From positions 66,663,832 through 66,727,831 of the forward strand of contig OV277862.1 in assembly GCA_922989275.2 (NCBI GenBank): 64,000 nt of DNA, given 5' to 3'. Origin of the DNA: Gari tellinella (lineage: Eukaryota; Mollusca; Bivalvia; Cardiida; Psammobiidae). The notes beneath the pieces were generated by a model, which saw only the letters and a program-made list of their open reading frames with translations, was not told where the DNA came from and made no database searches. The first letter of the stretch is position 1. Each line of letters begins with the position of its first letter. Shown here piece after piece: positions 27,901 through 42,900 of this stretch. The position numbers and the translations under genes are program-made.

Positions 27901-30900
27901 GCTTGGACTCTTATTCACGCCGCATTTCACTTAGAACCAATCAAGCAGAAGTAATTATTTTGAAAAAAGAAGACTTAAACTAAATATTGATATGACTGTC
28001 ACACAGCATGGACTCCGATACACGCCGCATTGCATTTAGAACCAATCAAGCAGAAGTAATTATTTTGAAAAAAAAGAAGACTTAATCTAAATATTGATAT
28101 GACTGTCACACAGCATGGACTCTGGTATATGCCGCATTTCACTTAGAACCAATCAAGCAAAAGTAATTATTTTGAGAAAAAGAAGTCTTAAACTAAATAT
28201 TGATATGACTCTCACACCGCATGGACTCTGATACACGCCGCATTGCATTTAAAACCAATCAAGCAGAAGTAATTATTTTGAAAAAAAAGAAGACTTAAAC
28301 TAAATATTGATATGACTGTCACACAGCATGGACTCTGATACACCCCGCATTTCACTTCGAACCAATCAAGCAGAAGTAATTATTTTGTAAAAAAAGAAGA
28401 CTTAAACTAAATATTGATATGACTGTCATACAGCATGGACTCTGATACACGCCGCATTTCAATTAGAACCAATCAAGCAGAAGTAACTATTTTGAAAAAA
28501 AGAAGAATTAAACTACATATTGATATGACTGTCACACAGCATGGACTCTGATACACGCCGCATTGCATTTAGAACCAATCAAGCAGAAATAATTATTTTG
28601 AAAAAAAAAAGAAGACTTAAACTAAATATTGATATGACTGTCACACAGCATGGGCTCTGATACACGCCGCATTTCACTTAGAACCAATCAAGCAGAAGTA
28701 ATTATTTAAAAAAAAAAGAAGACTTAAACTAAATATTGATATGACTGTCACACAGCATGGACTCTGATACACGACGCATTGCATTTAGAACCAATCCAGC
28801 AGAAGTAATTATTTTGAAGAAAAAAAAGATTTAAACTAAATATTGATATGACTGTCACACAGCATGGACTCTGATACACGCCGCATTTCACTTAGAACCA
28901 ATCAAGCAGAAGTAATTACTTTGAGAAAAAAAAGAAGACTTAAACTAAATATTGATATGACTGTCACACAGCATGGACTCTGATACACGCCGCATTGCAT
29001 TTAGAACCAATCAAGCAGAAGTAATTATTTTGAAAAAAAAGAAGACTTAAACTAAATATTGATATGACTGTCACACAGCATGGACTCTGATACACGCCGC
29101 ATTTCACTTAGAACCAATCAAGCAGAAGTAATTATTTTGAAAAAAAAAAAAAACTTAAACTAAATATTGATATGACTGTCACACAGCATGGACTCTGATA
29201 CACGCCGCATTGCATTTAGAACCAATCCAGCAGAAGTGATTATTGTGAAGAAAAAAAGAAGACTTAAACTAAATATTGATATGACTGTCACACAGCATGG
29301 ACTCTGATACACGCCGCATTTCACTTCGAACCAATCAAGCAGAAGTAACTATTTTGAAAAAAAGAAGACTTAAACTAAATATTGATATGACTGTCACACA
29401 GCATGGACTCTGATACACGCCGCATTGCATTTAGAACCAATCCAGCAGAAGTAATTATTTTGAAGAAAAAAAGACTTAAACTAAATATTGATATGACTGT
29501 CACACAGCATCGACTCTGATACACACCGCATATCATTTCGAACCAATCAAGCAGAAGTAATTATTTGAAGAAAAAACATTCTCGTTTATAAACCTGACGA
29601 TATGCACATACATTATGTGGTTTATGTAAAACCGTACGGTAAAACTATAAGGTTGTGCCTTGAAAACTGCGAGGTAAATTTGACGGGCACATTATTTACA
29701 GTATGATTATAATAATTATGGACGAGTGGACGAACGAACACACGAAAGCACGAAAGAACGAAGGGATTTGCGATAGAACGGACGGACAGAGGTAAAAACA
29801 GCATTCCCCAACTATAATCGCATAATGACGTAAGTTTTGAAAGCATTGCATAACTGGGTTTAATCTGAGTGTAAATTACATGAAGTTGGGAGCTTGATCA
29901 GATGCTGGGTAACCCAGCGTTTAATCTCACATAATAGGTGTTTCAGCATAAAACATACAGTCCAACTTCGATATCTCGAACTCGGTTAAGTCGAACATAA
30001 CCCGTTTTTCAAAATTAAAACGCGTTATAACTTTGAAACACGGGTATGTTTACCTAAACCGAGCTTGAAATAAGACAAATCCATGTTTCGAAATTTCGAA
30101 TATTCGAGTTAAGCGAATTCGAGATATCGAGGTTCGACTGTATATGTCTTGCCCATTGTACCAGAATTTCGTTGTCCAAGGTGTCCTGGGAGCCCGATAC
30201 AATGCTGGTGGCTGCGGATATCAGCTCCTGTTGTACATCTGGCTTCGTCTTTGCATCCACTGTGAGCGATTGTTCACCTTTGACTAAATTGTCCACCAGC
30301 GTACGCTTTGCCTGAATCAAAATAAAAAAAACACTAAATTTATTCAATTATGCCTAATGGATTAGTCCATGCTTATATATTGGATGACTCAATTTTTCAT
30401 TTAAGGGGTGTCTGATCTAATTTTCAATTTTCATTTTGTCTTCGATATCAATTCCTGTTAGCAAACTGTGGAGACTCAGCTCAGACGCCGCATTATGTGG
30501 CGTCTGATCTGAGGCAGCACTGTTTGCCTATGTCCCTTTTATGGGATCCTAGGCCTAATGGTTTAACTCATCAGTTCCTGAAACTTCAAAAGGATAATGC
30601 CAGTTTCCAGGCGCGTAGAAAGGTATAAATAAAGTGAATTCACCAGCGGGGAGTCTCAGGAAGGTGAGGATTAGGCCCTTTACAGAAACAAAATAGTTCT
30701 TGCTCGTTTAGCCATATTAATTGACAAACACTTTCAGGATTGTGGTTATTGAATGTACCTTAATCATTATCCTGCTGAATTGCATTCTGCTTCAAATATA
30801 TATATATTCTGCGAAAAAAATTCAAAATAAGTTTTTATTTGTTATTTTTGGAGTTGTTGTTTTTGTAAACTAAAGAAATATTGAGTATGAGTGACAAATA

Positions 30901-33900
30901 GTTTAGATCCAGATCAGACACCGCTTTACGCGGCTACTAATCTGGATCCAAACTGTTTGCAAATGTGGATACCCTGACGTACCGACATATAGATAGCTAC
31001 GCTAAATCTAGGGCATGTCGAACTATTCAGCCTTGTTTCGTAATTATTATAGTGTATTTCAAAATGACAAATAGCGAAGACCCTGATCAGAGGTATGCAC
31101 CGTTTGCATGGGACGTGTTTGCATTAGACAACATGCGATCTTACAATACTGACCATTTAAATTGTTTTTTACCGATTCATTACCATGATATAATAAATTT
31201 TAAACCATTGTTGACAGCTTTTAATTCTCAAATTTAAAGTTTATGTATTTTGACTTATGTAATATCGAAATGAGTGTCAATCTTTTTTGGATCCTGATCA
31301 GACGCTACGTGACATGGCGTCTAATCTGGATCCAAAATGTTTGCAAATTACTATTTTACTCGGTGTAAGACGGTGAAGGAGTTAAAAAGTTGAAAAGTCG
31401 TTCTCTCCCTTATCGTACACTTTTCTCATTCTAGGAGGGCTCTGTTTGGATTCCAACTAAAGAAAAACTTTCCGGGGAATTCGAATGAAGCGAATCTAGT
31501 CCGGCTCTGTCTCTATGCCTCTGCCTCTGTCAATATCTATCTCTATTTTTGTCTGCATTCTGTCTCTCTGTCTGTCTGTCTGTCCCTGCCTCTTTATTTC
31601 TGTCCTGTCCGTCTCTCTGTCTATATATGTCCATATCTCTGTATATGTATGTCTGTCTGTCTCTCTCTATATCTGTCTCTCTATCTCTCTCTGTCTCTCT
31701 CTGTCTCTATCTCTCTGTCTGTCTGTCTGTATGTCTGTCTGTTTCTCTCTCTCTCTCTCGATTGATCGATCGATAGATCGATCGAGAATCGGAAGGGATG
31801 TTAACACAACAACAATAATGTACATACAGTTTTGACGGCCGTGGTCGTCTCGAGAACCTGAGGCTTCTTAAGCGATGCCATTAATTCTGGCGACGTCAGC
31901 CGGGTACCATCACGTTTTACTTCGTTAATACCAGCGTTACCATAATTGACGTTGTTATATTTCAGTGTGGATACTCGATTACGCTGCAAAAAATAATGTG
32001 TTTGTTTTTTCCGGTAGCTACTGATAACACACTACTATAAAAAATAAATACCTGTAGTATGCCATAGCAAAAAGATCCTGCTTTGTATATAGGTACAACT
32101 AACCCGGCCCGGCAGCAAAACAGTAAGATATCATGTTTTAACATACAACTAACATCAGTACTCGCTATTACCATATACCATAGCTAAGTGATCATGGTCT
32201 GGCTATACAACTAACAGTACTACTCAAAACTACAGTATACCATAGTTAAGTGATCATGGTCTGGCCATACAACTAACAGTACTACTCAATTTTACAGTAT
32301 ACCATAGTTAAGTGATCATGGTCTGGCCATACAACTAACATTACTACTCAATATTACAGTATACAAAGTTAAGTGATCATGGTCTGGCCATACAACAAAC
32401 AGTACTACTCAATATTACAGTATAACATAGCTCAGTGAGCATGACCTAGCCATGCAACTAACAGTACTACTCAGTATTGCAGTATAAAATAATTAAGTGG
32501 TCATGGTCTGGCCATACAACTAACATTACTACTCAATATTACAGTATAACATAGTTAAGTGATCATGGTCTGGCCATACAACAAACAGTACTACTCAATA
32601 TTACAGTACACCATAGTTAAGTGATCATGGTCTGGCCATACAACAAACAGTACTACTCAAAACTACAGTATACCATAGCTAAGTGATCATGGTCTGGCCA
32701 TACAACTAACAGTACTACTCAATATTACAGTATACCATAGCTAAGTGATCATGGTCTGGCCATACAACAAACAGTACTACTCAACATTACAGTATACCAT
32801 AGCTAAGTGATCATGGTCTGGCCATACAACTAACAGTACTACTCAATATTACAGTATAACATAGTTAAGTGATCATGGTCTGGCCATACAACTAACAGTA
32901 CTACTCAATTTTACAGTATACCATAGCTAAGTGATCATGGTCTGGCTATACAACTAACAGTACTACTCAATATTACAGTATAACATAGTTAAGTGATCAT
33001 GGTCTGGCCATACAACTAACAGTACTACTCAGTATTACAGTATACCATAGCTAAGTGATCATGGTCTGGCCATACAACTAACAGTACTACTCAATATTAC
33101 AGTATAACAAAGTTAAGAGATCATGATTTGCCACACAACTAACAGCAGAGCTTGCTTTAAGTGTATAGACTAGTAAAAAGACAATGTTTTGCCACACAAC
33201 TAACATCAGTACTCGCTTTTACCGTATACCATAGCTAAGTAATCATGGTCTGGCCATACAACTTATATAGTTAACAGCTCATGATTTGTCACACACCTAA
33301 CAGCAGGGCTTGCTATAAGTGTATAGACTAGTAAAAAGATCATGTTTTGCCACACAAGTAATAGCAGTACTCGCTATTGCTGTTAAACAGCAGTAAATAA
33401 ATCATGTTTTGAATGTACCACAGACAGCAGTTCTCGCTATTGTACCATATCTAAGAGAGCAGGATTACACAACTGACAGCAGTTCTAAGGGACAATGACT
33501 ATACAAGTGAAAGCAGTTCTCGCTATTGTACCACATCTAAGAGAGCATGATTACACAACTGACAGCAGTTCTAAGGGACAATGACTATACAAGTGAAAGC
33601 AGTTCTCGCCATTGTACCATATCTAAGAGAGCAGGATTACATAACTGACAGCATTTCTAAGGGACAATGACTATACAAGTAAAAGCAGTTCTCGCTATTG
33701 TACCACATCTAAGACAGCATGATTATAAAACTGACAGCAGGTCTCGCTTTGCAGTTTTATGTAAAGTCATCAGCTAAATGCAGGATAAAAGTAATGCATT
33801 ACGCTCCTTGAGGAACTCTCTGCATTACGTTTGCCCTGCATTAAGCAATTAGCAACTTATGCTATGATGTAGATTTATAATGTGATATATAATAATATAT

Positions 33901-36900
33901 TTTTATATAATATTATATAAATCATATTATATTAATTTATATTGAAAAGATTAGATTACAATAATGATAGTTTAGTTCAGTTTATTGGGATACAAATGTT
34001 AAAGTGTTATCCACAGTAGCAGTTCATTCACAGTAAGTAACAAGTGGCATTTTGAAAATGTATACACACATTATATAATATGGATGCATAAGATATAAAT
34101 GTATATATATGTTTACTTCAGACGACAGTTACTTAAAGTAGTATCATAATGCATGATTTATTTGAAATAATCATGTCACAGTTAGAACCCTAAATTAAGT
34201 TTACATAAACAAGTAGCAAATAGTTAGTGTTATCTCTACAGTGACATTGTTGTCTGATTACCCCACCCACTTATGAAATCAATTTATATTCCTTAAAAAT
34301 ACTCTTTTTATTAATGTTTTATATTCTATATGAATTAATACTGCCTTTTATACAGAATGATACATAAACACTAATTAATACAGAAAACAGCTAGCACTCT
34401 TGGAACTACAACGCTCCCTCTCTACAACGACACCAAATTGGAGACACAAATTGTGTGCGTTGTTCGGAGGGAGTCGTTATAGGGAGGGAAATTAGCTTCC
34501 AGTTGCAAAAAGCTTTAATCCTGATCAGACGGCGCATAACGCAGCGTTTGATCTCGATTCAAGCTGTTTGTCACTCGGCATTAAAACTTTTATTGTCCAA
34601 ATGTCCAATATGTAACTGTGAAAAAAACCCAGACAAAAACTTATAAGAAAACGACATTGCAGCCGTAAATATGTTGGAAATAATTGTTCTGTTTAGGAAA
34701 CTGCGGCATAGGTTGCTGTAAGGATGGAGTCGTTGTAGAGAGGGATTGCTGTACAGTCGAGAAAACTTTATTCTTTCCCAATTAACGCGTTTATACTGAA
34801 ACTATAAATTCCATTGCAAACAGTTTGGAGCCAGATCAGACGCCGGTTAACCCGGCGTCTGATCAGGCTCCAATCTGTTTGCCACTCAGACAAAAAAAGA
34901 TTATGAGAAATGTCAGAAAATAGTTATTTTTTTACATTTACATTTTAGTGAAGTGCGTTTGCGTTTCGTTACGTTTCGTTCAAACGGGAAATAATAACGT
35001 ATTCTCTACTGCAACTACCTACCGATAGCGGTAATACTGACGCCAGTGCATTTATCGTCGTGAACAGTGTTGATTTGTCACCTAACACCAATGCATCGTG
35101 CAGTCTTTTGGAACTTGATTCCATTAACTCGTTTATGCCCTTTGCCTCGCTGTTACCGTCTGGGGCTTTAATCTGTTAGTGACAAAAATACCGTTAACCC
35201 CTTCACTGCCATGACGTCATAAATTTTAAACAATTATCGTCTGCTTTTATTCACAGATTTAAAGTTTAGGTATTTTGACTTAAGAAGTATTGAAATTAGT
35301 GTCAAACAGTTTGAATCCTGCATAGACGCATCGTAATGCGTCGTCTGATCAAGATCTAAACTGTTTGCAAGTAACTATATTGTATCCGAGGTAAGGCAGT
35401 GCAGAGATTAACCATTTTATACCAAGTGGTTCATTCCATGTTTATATATTGGATTAGTCCATTTTTTATCAAAGGGATGCCTAGTCAAATTTTTCATTTT
35501 CATTTTGTTTTATATTGAAATTCCTATTAGCAATCAGTGAAGACTCTGATCAGACGCCGCATAATGCGACGTCTGATCAGAGTCTACACTGTTTGCCCAT
35601 GTCCCATATATGAGATCGTGGGCACAAATAGGTTAATATTTAGTTTAAACATATTTTATTTCAATTATGTACATGCATTTTACAAACATACAATAAAGTT
35701 TAGGATTGAAACGAAAGCAAAACTTGTGTTTCTGTCCTTGCATCGTTGGATATAAACATGCTCTGTCTATAGCTACACTATCATATATCGTATAAATTCT
35801 GATATCAATGCAAAATAAGTAATCATTTATGAAAATATCTCTCACTTCGGTGCTGCCTCTCGTCAACGACACTCGGTAAACCGATATAAGGTTCACCTAC
35901 GTACAGTCCGCTGACTAATGAAGGACAAAAACGTAATGCAGAGTAATACAGAATTCTATATCTCATAAACCCGCCATCTGTCAAGACACGCCCATATATT
36001 TTGAGTGTTATTAATAAAATTATTAAATTGCTCTTTTCTCCAAAACTTACGACGTTCCGCCCTTGACGTCAAGGAAATAAACTCTTAACACAGGTTCGGA
36101 AGAGTTATCCTGTCAAACACTAAAAACAATTTGATTTCGGAAATTTTTAACAGCAATAATCCAAATTTGGATTGTTACTACTGTGTACTCGTCCAAAAGA
36201 ATTCGGTATTGTACTCAATACTGTAAAACATAGTCGAACTTCGATATCTCGAACTCCGTTAAGTCGAATATATCCGTATTTCAAAGTTAAAACGCGGCTA
36301 AGCCGCGTTTTAACTTTGAAACACGGGTATGTTAACCTAAACCGAGCTTGAAATAAGGCAAATTCATGTTTTGAAATATCGGACATTTCGAGTTAAGCGA
36401 GTACGAGATATCGAATTTCGACTGAATCTTAATATTAACAAACCTGTAGAATAAATTGTTGTGGGGCATACGGTAGCTCTAAGTGGTCTGCCACTCTAAT
36501 CTCGACCATTGTATGGTGGACGATGTCATCCTCGGGAAGGTTGAGTCGAACACAACGGCGAAGATTGACTATCAAGAACAATAACATGTTCCAATAAAAT
36601 TTGATATGCAATAGCAGTTAAATATCTGAGCTACCGATAAGGCGAGTATTTCAAATACTAACTTCCGTAACGAATCGCAACATAAAAACGCATCAGTACG
36701 CCTTTAATTTATTATTCCACTGAAGAAAATAGTTCCACTTTTTACAGTCATGAATATGTACCAATCAAAGTTTTCTTGATTAAACAAATGGGAGCTTAAA
36801 GCAGGTTGAATGTAAAGCAGAAGGTCCTACATTTTGCTGCTTAAGTGTGTATCAAACTCATTATCGAATTTTTCAAAGTATTGAACTTTTTTTCTTTCAT

Positions 36901-39900
36901 GTTTTTTTTTAAAGAGCTTTTTATGATAAATGAAAAAACAGGGGGAAAAACATATGTTGGTGTTCATTATTTTGCACTACGGCAATTTGGAAAAGGTGTG
37001 TCAGATTATTGAAGTTTCAATAAAATCTACTTTAAATAAAAATAAACATGGTAATTTTGTTTTTCATTATGAAGTTCATGTCTGTGGAAATATTTTGACA
37101 TAAAGAAACTTAATCAAGACCAAATAGGCACCATATTTGGAAAAAATGAATCTCTGAATCAACAACATATGGTTTTATGGGTGTTTTTTTTTACATTTTT
37201 TAAAATATTTTTTAAAACAAAACATTATGAGAAATAGTAAAAAAATAAATATTTCTAGTATTTAACTTTTTCTTATATTCTACCAGATGAAAGTCCATAC
37301 AAAGGCAATTCAAAATATAAAAAGAAATTGATAGGTTAGTGTTGAAAAGTTTTGAGTTATTGAAAAAAAGGAGTTATCTCCCTTTACAAAATTTGCAAAA
37401 AGGTATATTATCGATGATATTTAGAGCTTTATAAATTTCATATTTGGTGCCCGTTTTGTCTCAAATTAGTTTTTGTATGAAAAAATACTATCATAGACAT
37501 GTAATAAAGAACACAAAACCATAAAACCATGTTTGTTTTTCATTTGAAATTGATTTGATTGAAGCGGGCTGTTTGAAAAGGACAACATATGAAAAAGTTG
37601 GTGGGGTAAATTTCACACCTTTTAAAATGGCCGTAGAGCCAAAAGTTGTACACCAAAATGTACATTTTTCTAATTTTTCATTCATCTTAAATAGCTCTTC
37701 AATACAAAACCATCATAGAGTGTTTTCATATACTTTGAAAAAAAACAAATTCATGAGTTTGATACACCCTTAACGGCCTTAAGGCAGGCTGTCACTTCTC
37801 TTTCATGCAAGAAATTAGCCTTCTATTAGCATATTGGAACACATTTTAATATTTCACGTTAACTTGATTCGAATTTGACACAAAATGCAGATAACAAAGT
37901 TAAACAGGCGATAGTTTGTCCGCAGCACGGTAAAAGCAAACGACTAATTACTAAATACCATCTATTACAACACAAATAGAGGTTTGTTCACGCTGCTTAA
38001 CCCCTTCACTGCCTTACATCGAGTACAATGATTTTTTGCAAACAGTTTGGATCCTGATCAGACGCCGCGTTACGCGGCGTCTGATCAGGATCCAAACTGT
38101 TTGACACTCATTTCAATATTTATTCAGTCAAAAAAGCAAATTTTAATATTTAAGAAATAAATGCAGACGACAATTGTTTAAAATTGATGACGTCACGGCA
38201 GTGAAGGGGTTAATGTCTTTGCTGCTATAACGTCATCTGCTTTAACCCTTTCGGTACCGAATAAATCGTGAGGTTTTAGTCGTCTGCTTCAATATTGCTG
38301 TCTGCAAGATATTTTCCATAAACAGCGTTTATACTTTTTATAATCAACCATTTGCCTGCTGATCGCAACTTTATTGATTTTTGCAAACAGTTTAGATTCA
38401 GATCAGACGCCGCGTAACGCGGCGTCTGATCTTGATCCAAACTGTTTGACATTCGTCTTTGGGTTTATTTACTTTAAAAATGTATAAATCTAAATTTAAC
38501 AAACTTTGCAGACGACAATTTCAAAGCAGACGACACCACCGCATGATAAGGTTTAAGAAAAGTTGTATATATGCGTGGAAAACAGTTTTTGATCCAGTTT
38601 TTGCGCCGAAATAGCAGTGAATTTGGAGCCCTCTGATCAGGGTCTTCACTGTTTGCTTATTTGGACCTTTAGTATTTAAACTACCCATAATTCCACGTAG
38701 ACTAGTCCATGTTTTGGTTACTAAAATGTTCCATAAGGGAACCAAATAGCACACAGTTGAAAGGATTGAAAGAGGGTGTTTTGTTTTGTTTTGTTTTTTT
38801 AAAACGTTTTCGAAAAACAATCGTTCTTACATGAGGTGGCCAACTTTGACTCTCTGTAGATGGTATCTATGGATTTATTAGGCATTAGGTATCTCTGCAC
38901 GATCATGTAGGACAAGGACAGACCGTTATCTTCCGTCTCGTTACGGTGTTCGTTTTCACCTTCGTCTAACCAATTGGAGCACCAGAAGCATACGTTGTCA
39001 GTGCCCGCAGCCACTGCACAGAAGAAGGAAAACTACATTGCTCCCTCCCTACAACGATCCTCTAAACAACGATTCCCTCCTTACAACGACGCTTGCCGAT
39101 GTTCCCCAAAACAGGGCAATTATATCCAGCCTTTTACGTCTTCAATATCGTCTGCTTAAAGCAGTCGTCTGCTGTTACATAATGGACATTTTGACAGAAA
39201 GAACGTAATGACGAGTAACAAACAGCTTGAATCAAGATCAGACGCCGCGTTACGCGGCGTCTGATCTGGATTCAAGCTGTTTGCAAATGTTAAACCAATT
39301 TCCCTTCCTATAACGACTCCCTCCGAACAACACACATAAGTATTGTCTCCAATTGGATGTCGTTGTAGAGAGGGAGCACTGTATTGTTAATTCATGTGAT
39401 GTAAATGCGTTAATGCTAAATAACTATTATTGCAAACAGTTTGGAGCAAGATCAGACGCCGGCTTACGCGGCATCTGATCTGGCTCCAAACTGTTTGCCA
39501 CTCAGATTAAAAATAAATAGTCATAATTGTCAAAAGGTTGCCTTTTCTATAATTCATTGCATTGTGTTTGCGTTTCGTTTGCGTTTAAACGGAAAATAAT
39601 AACGTTTTCTCCACGGTAACATTACAGATAAGAAGACTTGACCCATTACCCCATAGCCTGTTTGTAGTTTTGAAGTCAGGTGACCACTTAAAGCAGGTTG
39701 AAAGTAAAACAGAATGCGCCTAATGGCGCATTCACCTTTACTTTCAGCCTGCTTTAAGCTACTATCAGCTACAATATTAAAAATATTTTTTGTGATATAT
39801 TTTCTTGACTGTATAAATTTGAACATTTTTCTTCTATGGATGAATCTTGGTCTTCACTGTTTGAACAGGACAATTGTACTATTAACATGCACATTGTTTG

Positions 39901-42900
39901 AAAAGAACGCCTATTTTCGGGACTAGTGTTCAAAGGTTTAACTAATTTTATTAAGATATAATAAGAACCATCCAGTTAATATATATGTACTTCTTAACCC
40001 TTTGAACCCTAGTCCCGCATATAGGCGTCTTTTCAAACAGTGTACATGTGAATAGTACACTTGTCATGTGCAAACAGTGAAGGCCCAGATCAGAGGGCTC
40101 CGACAGGAGCCCTCTGATCAGGGTCTTCACTGTTTGTCAGTAATGCCAAAATTGAAAAAAACAACTCTTAAAAGCCAGAAATGGATTAGACAAAAATCGA
40201 AACTGGAATTTTCCATTTCAAGTTTCAGGGAGGAAAGAGTTAAAGTTTGCTCAGCACCAGGGATAATACCACCACAGGTACCAATGTATTGAACCTTTCA
40301 CTTTCTCACCGCATAACTTCCAACATTTATCGTTCGATACCTTCAAAATTTGGAGATATTATTGCCAAGGGTTTACTTGACGAATTCTGATGTGTTAGAC
40401 TTGTGTAGGTCCTGTAGGCGAAACCCTTGGAAATTATCAAAAGGTGAAAAGCACCCTAAAATTGTCAAAATATGGACTGAAATTAATTGGAAACTGGATT
40501 TTTTCATCGATGCTTCAGGGGAGAATGGCGTAATACCTGGTTCAGGATTTCCTTCCAGTTTGCATTGTCCATTGTAGGGTGGAAGGTTCATCACATACTC
40601 CTCATACGTATATGTTTGTGCAAAGTCATCATTATTCACCATATCCACAGCTAATGCTACCTGGAACTTTGAACCTAAACTGTATTTATCAAACGTTTGT
40701 CGACCGATCGTGAAACTCTGTTTTCCTGAAAAACATAAACTCTTTAACATTAGGACAGATAGTAGAAAACAATATAAATATAATAATAAACGCATATGTG
40801 CCCATTGATCCAATATCTGGGACATAGGCAAACAGTGTAGCCTTTGATCAGACGCCGCATAATGTGGCGGCTGACCAGAGTCTACAATAATTGATGAAAG
40901 GATTTTCACAAACGAAATATTTAGACCGGTCACCTCTCAGATAGAAAAAAAGACTTGTCTAATATATAGTCATGGATGAAACCACTGGGTGCAAATAGAT
41001 TAAACTACACATATTTGGTGTTTATTGATGTATGAATTACATGTATTCTATTCAAAGTGTTTGTTAAGTCCTGATGTAAATCCGTCTTTTATACAGTCAA
41101 TTAGACTTCGTTATTCGTCATAATAGACAGGTTTTACTATAGTTCCATTGCAAAAATTTAGAGTCAGAGCAAGCGTTGGGTAACCCGGTGTCTGATAAGG
41201 CTCTAAACTGTTTACCACTCAGATTGAAATGCATTGAAATATTTTTTTCAAAGCTGTCATTTTCTTCATGTCATTTGCATTGTGTTTGTTCTTAGATTAA
41301 TTTATTCGAGATGGAATAACGTCTTCTCCGCTGTATAATGTTGGGTTATACTTACGTTTGGATCCGTCTACAAATTGTGTGATATCTTCGAATGAGCTGG
41401 TGATAGAGTCAAACCTTTCCAGTGACCAGAAGTACGATACCGATTTCATATCAATGTTATCCTTAATGACAGCGTTCAGTTCCAACACATCTCGTCTCAA
41501 TTTATGTCGGATGGCGCTCCCAGTCTTGCAATTAGAGACACACCTGCAGACAAATACGCAAACGAGTATTCAACTGATACATAAGTTCATTGGCGCGAGC
41601 TCAACAAAACCTCTCGCCTCAAGGCGCCTACAAGTCCACTAGCCTTCAACATTGCACAATTTTGTCTCTCTCATGGTCACTCTTGCTTTGGGCGCCCTGA
41701 GACGAGAGGGTCGCGACGAGAGGCTCAGTACAGAGTCCAAGGTTATAAAGCGTTTGAGCTGAGACTGAGTATGTTCTCAAGCATTTGATTGGTCAGATTT
41801 CAGCCTAGGCTCAAATCTGACCAATCAAATGCTTGAGATCGATTTTTAGACTCAACTGAAAAGCTTTATAACCTTGGACCCTGTTCGCGCTAATGAGCAC
41901 AGGGCTGGACTCCAGATAAGGGGATTGATACCCTGTGGTCACGTATGGTGTCACTTCTCATTAGAGTAGTCTGTTCACGACTGGCAACCAGTGAAAACCT
42001 TGATCAAAGAACCCTTTAATACGTTTCTACACGGTAAGTGTGGATTTTGATACAGTCAGCCTAATTTATTGTTTGTTAAGAACAAGTCGTTAACCATTCG
42101 TGCCCAAGATCCCATATATGGGACATAGGCACACAGTGTAGACTCTGATCAGACGCCGCATTATGCGGCGTCTGATCAGAGTCTACACTGTTTGCTGATA
42201 GGAATTTAAATATAAAAAAAATGAAAATGAAAAGTTTGTCTATGCATCCCTTTGATAAAAAATTGACTAATCCAATGTATAAACATGGAAGAATCCACTG
42301 GGCGTAAATGGTGTAAAACAGTTTGCTTATGACTTACTCGATGGCCAGGCGAAGCGTATTTTGGTCATATGCAAGGATTGCTTGCCTTGCGGTAGAGCGC
42401 CTGGAGCCGGATTTAGTTTCCACTTCAAATAGGTACCATAGGTTGACTATCAATGTATTTGGTGATATAAAGTACAAGCCTTCCTTAGTTGTATCTGCAA
42501 AAAACATCATGAGCCGCCTCGTGACCGATATGCGCATACAACTGACAATATATTTTAACCCTTCTCACACTAATATTCTTCACCGTTTCAGGAGAAGGAT
42601 TACAGTTCTCCCTCTCTACAACGACTCCCAATGAGAGACAATAAGTGTGTGCGTTGTTCGGAGGGAGTCGCTACAGGGAAGGAAATCGGACGACATTTAC
42701 AAACAGTTTGAATTCAGATCAGACGCCGCGTAACGCGGCGTCTGATCTGGATTCAAGCTGTTTGTCACTCGCAATGAAGTTTTTTCTTTCAAAATGTCCA
42801 TTATGTAACTTTGAGAAAAACAGCAGTCGACAATTTTAAGCAGACAAATATTGCAGCAGTAAAAGCGATAGACATAATTGGCCTGATGAGGGAACTGTGG

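Noticed and set aside
31515..31835. Ser/Leu/Cys-rich + strand ORF
   Set aside because: Translation of a TCTG/TCTC microsatellite.
27868..33745. CRISPR-like regular arrays
   Set aside because: The units are contiguous tandem repeats without unique spacers, in eukaryotic introns.
40373..40933. A 186-codon minus-strand open frame taken as one gene
   Set aside because: Only 40537-40725 is exon (clean AG/GT sites and phase fit); the rest reads through family F and B element sequence.
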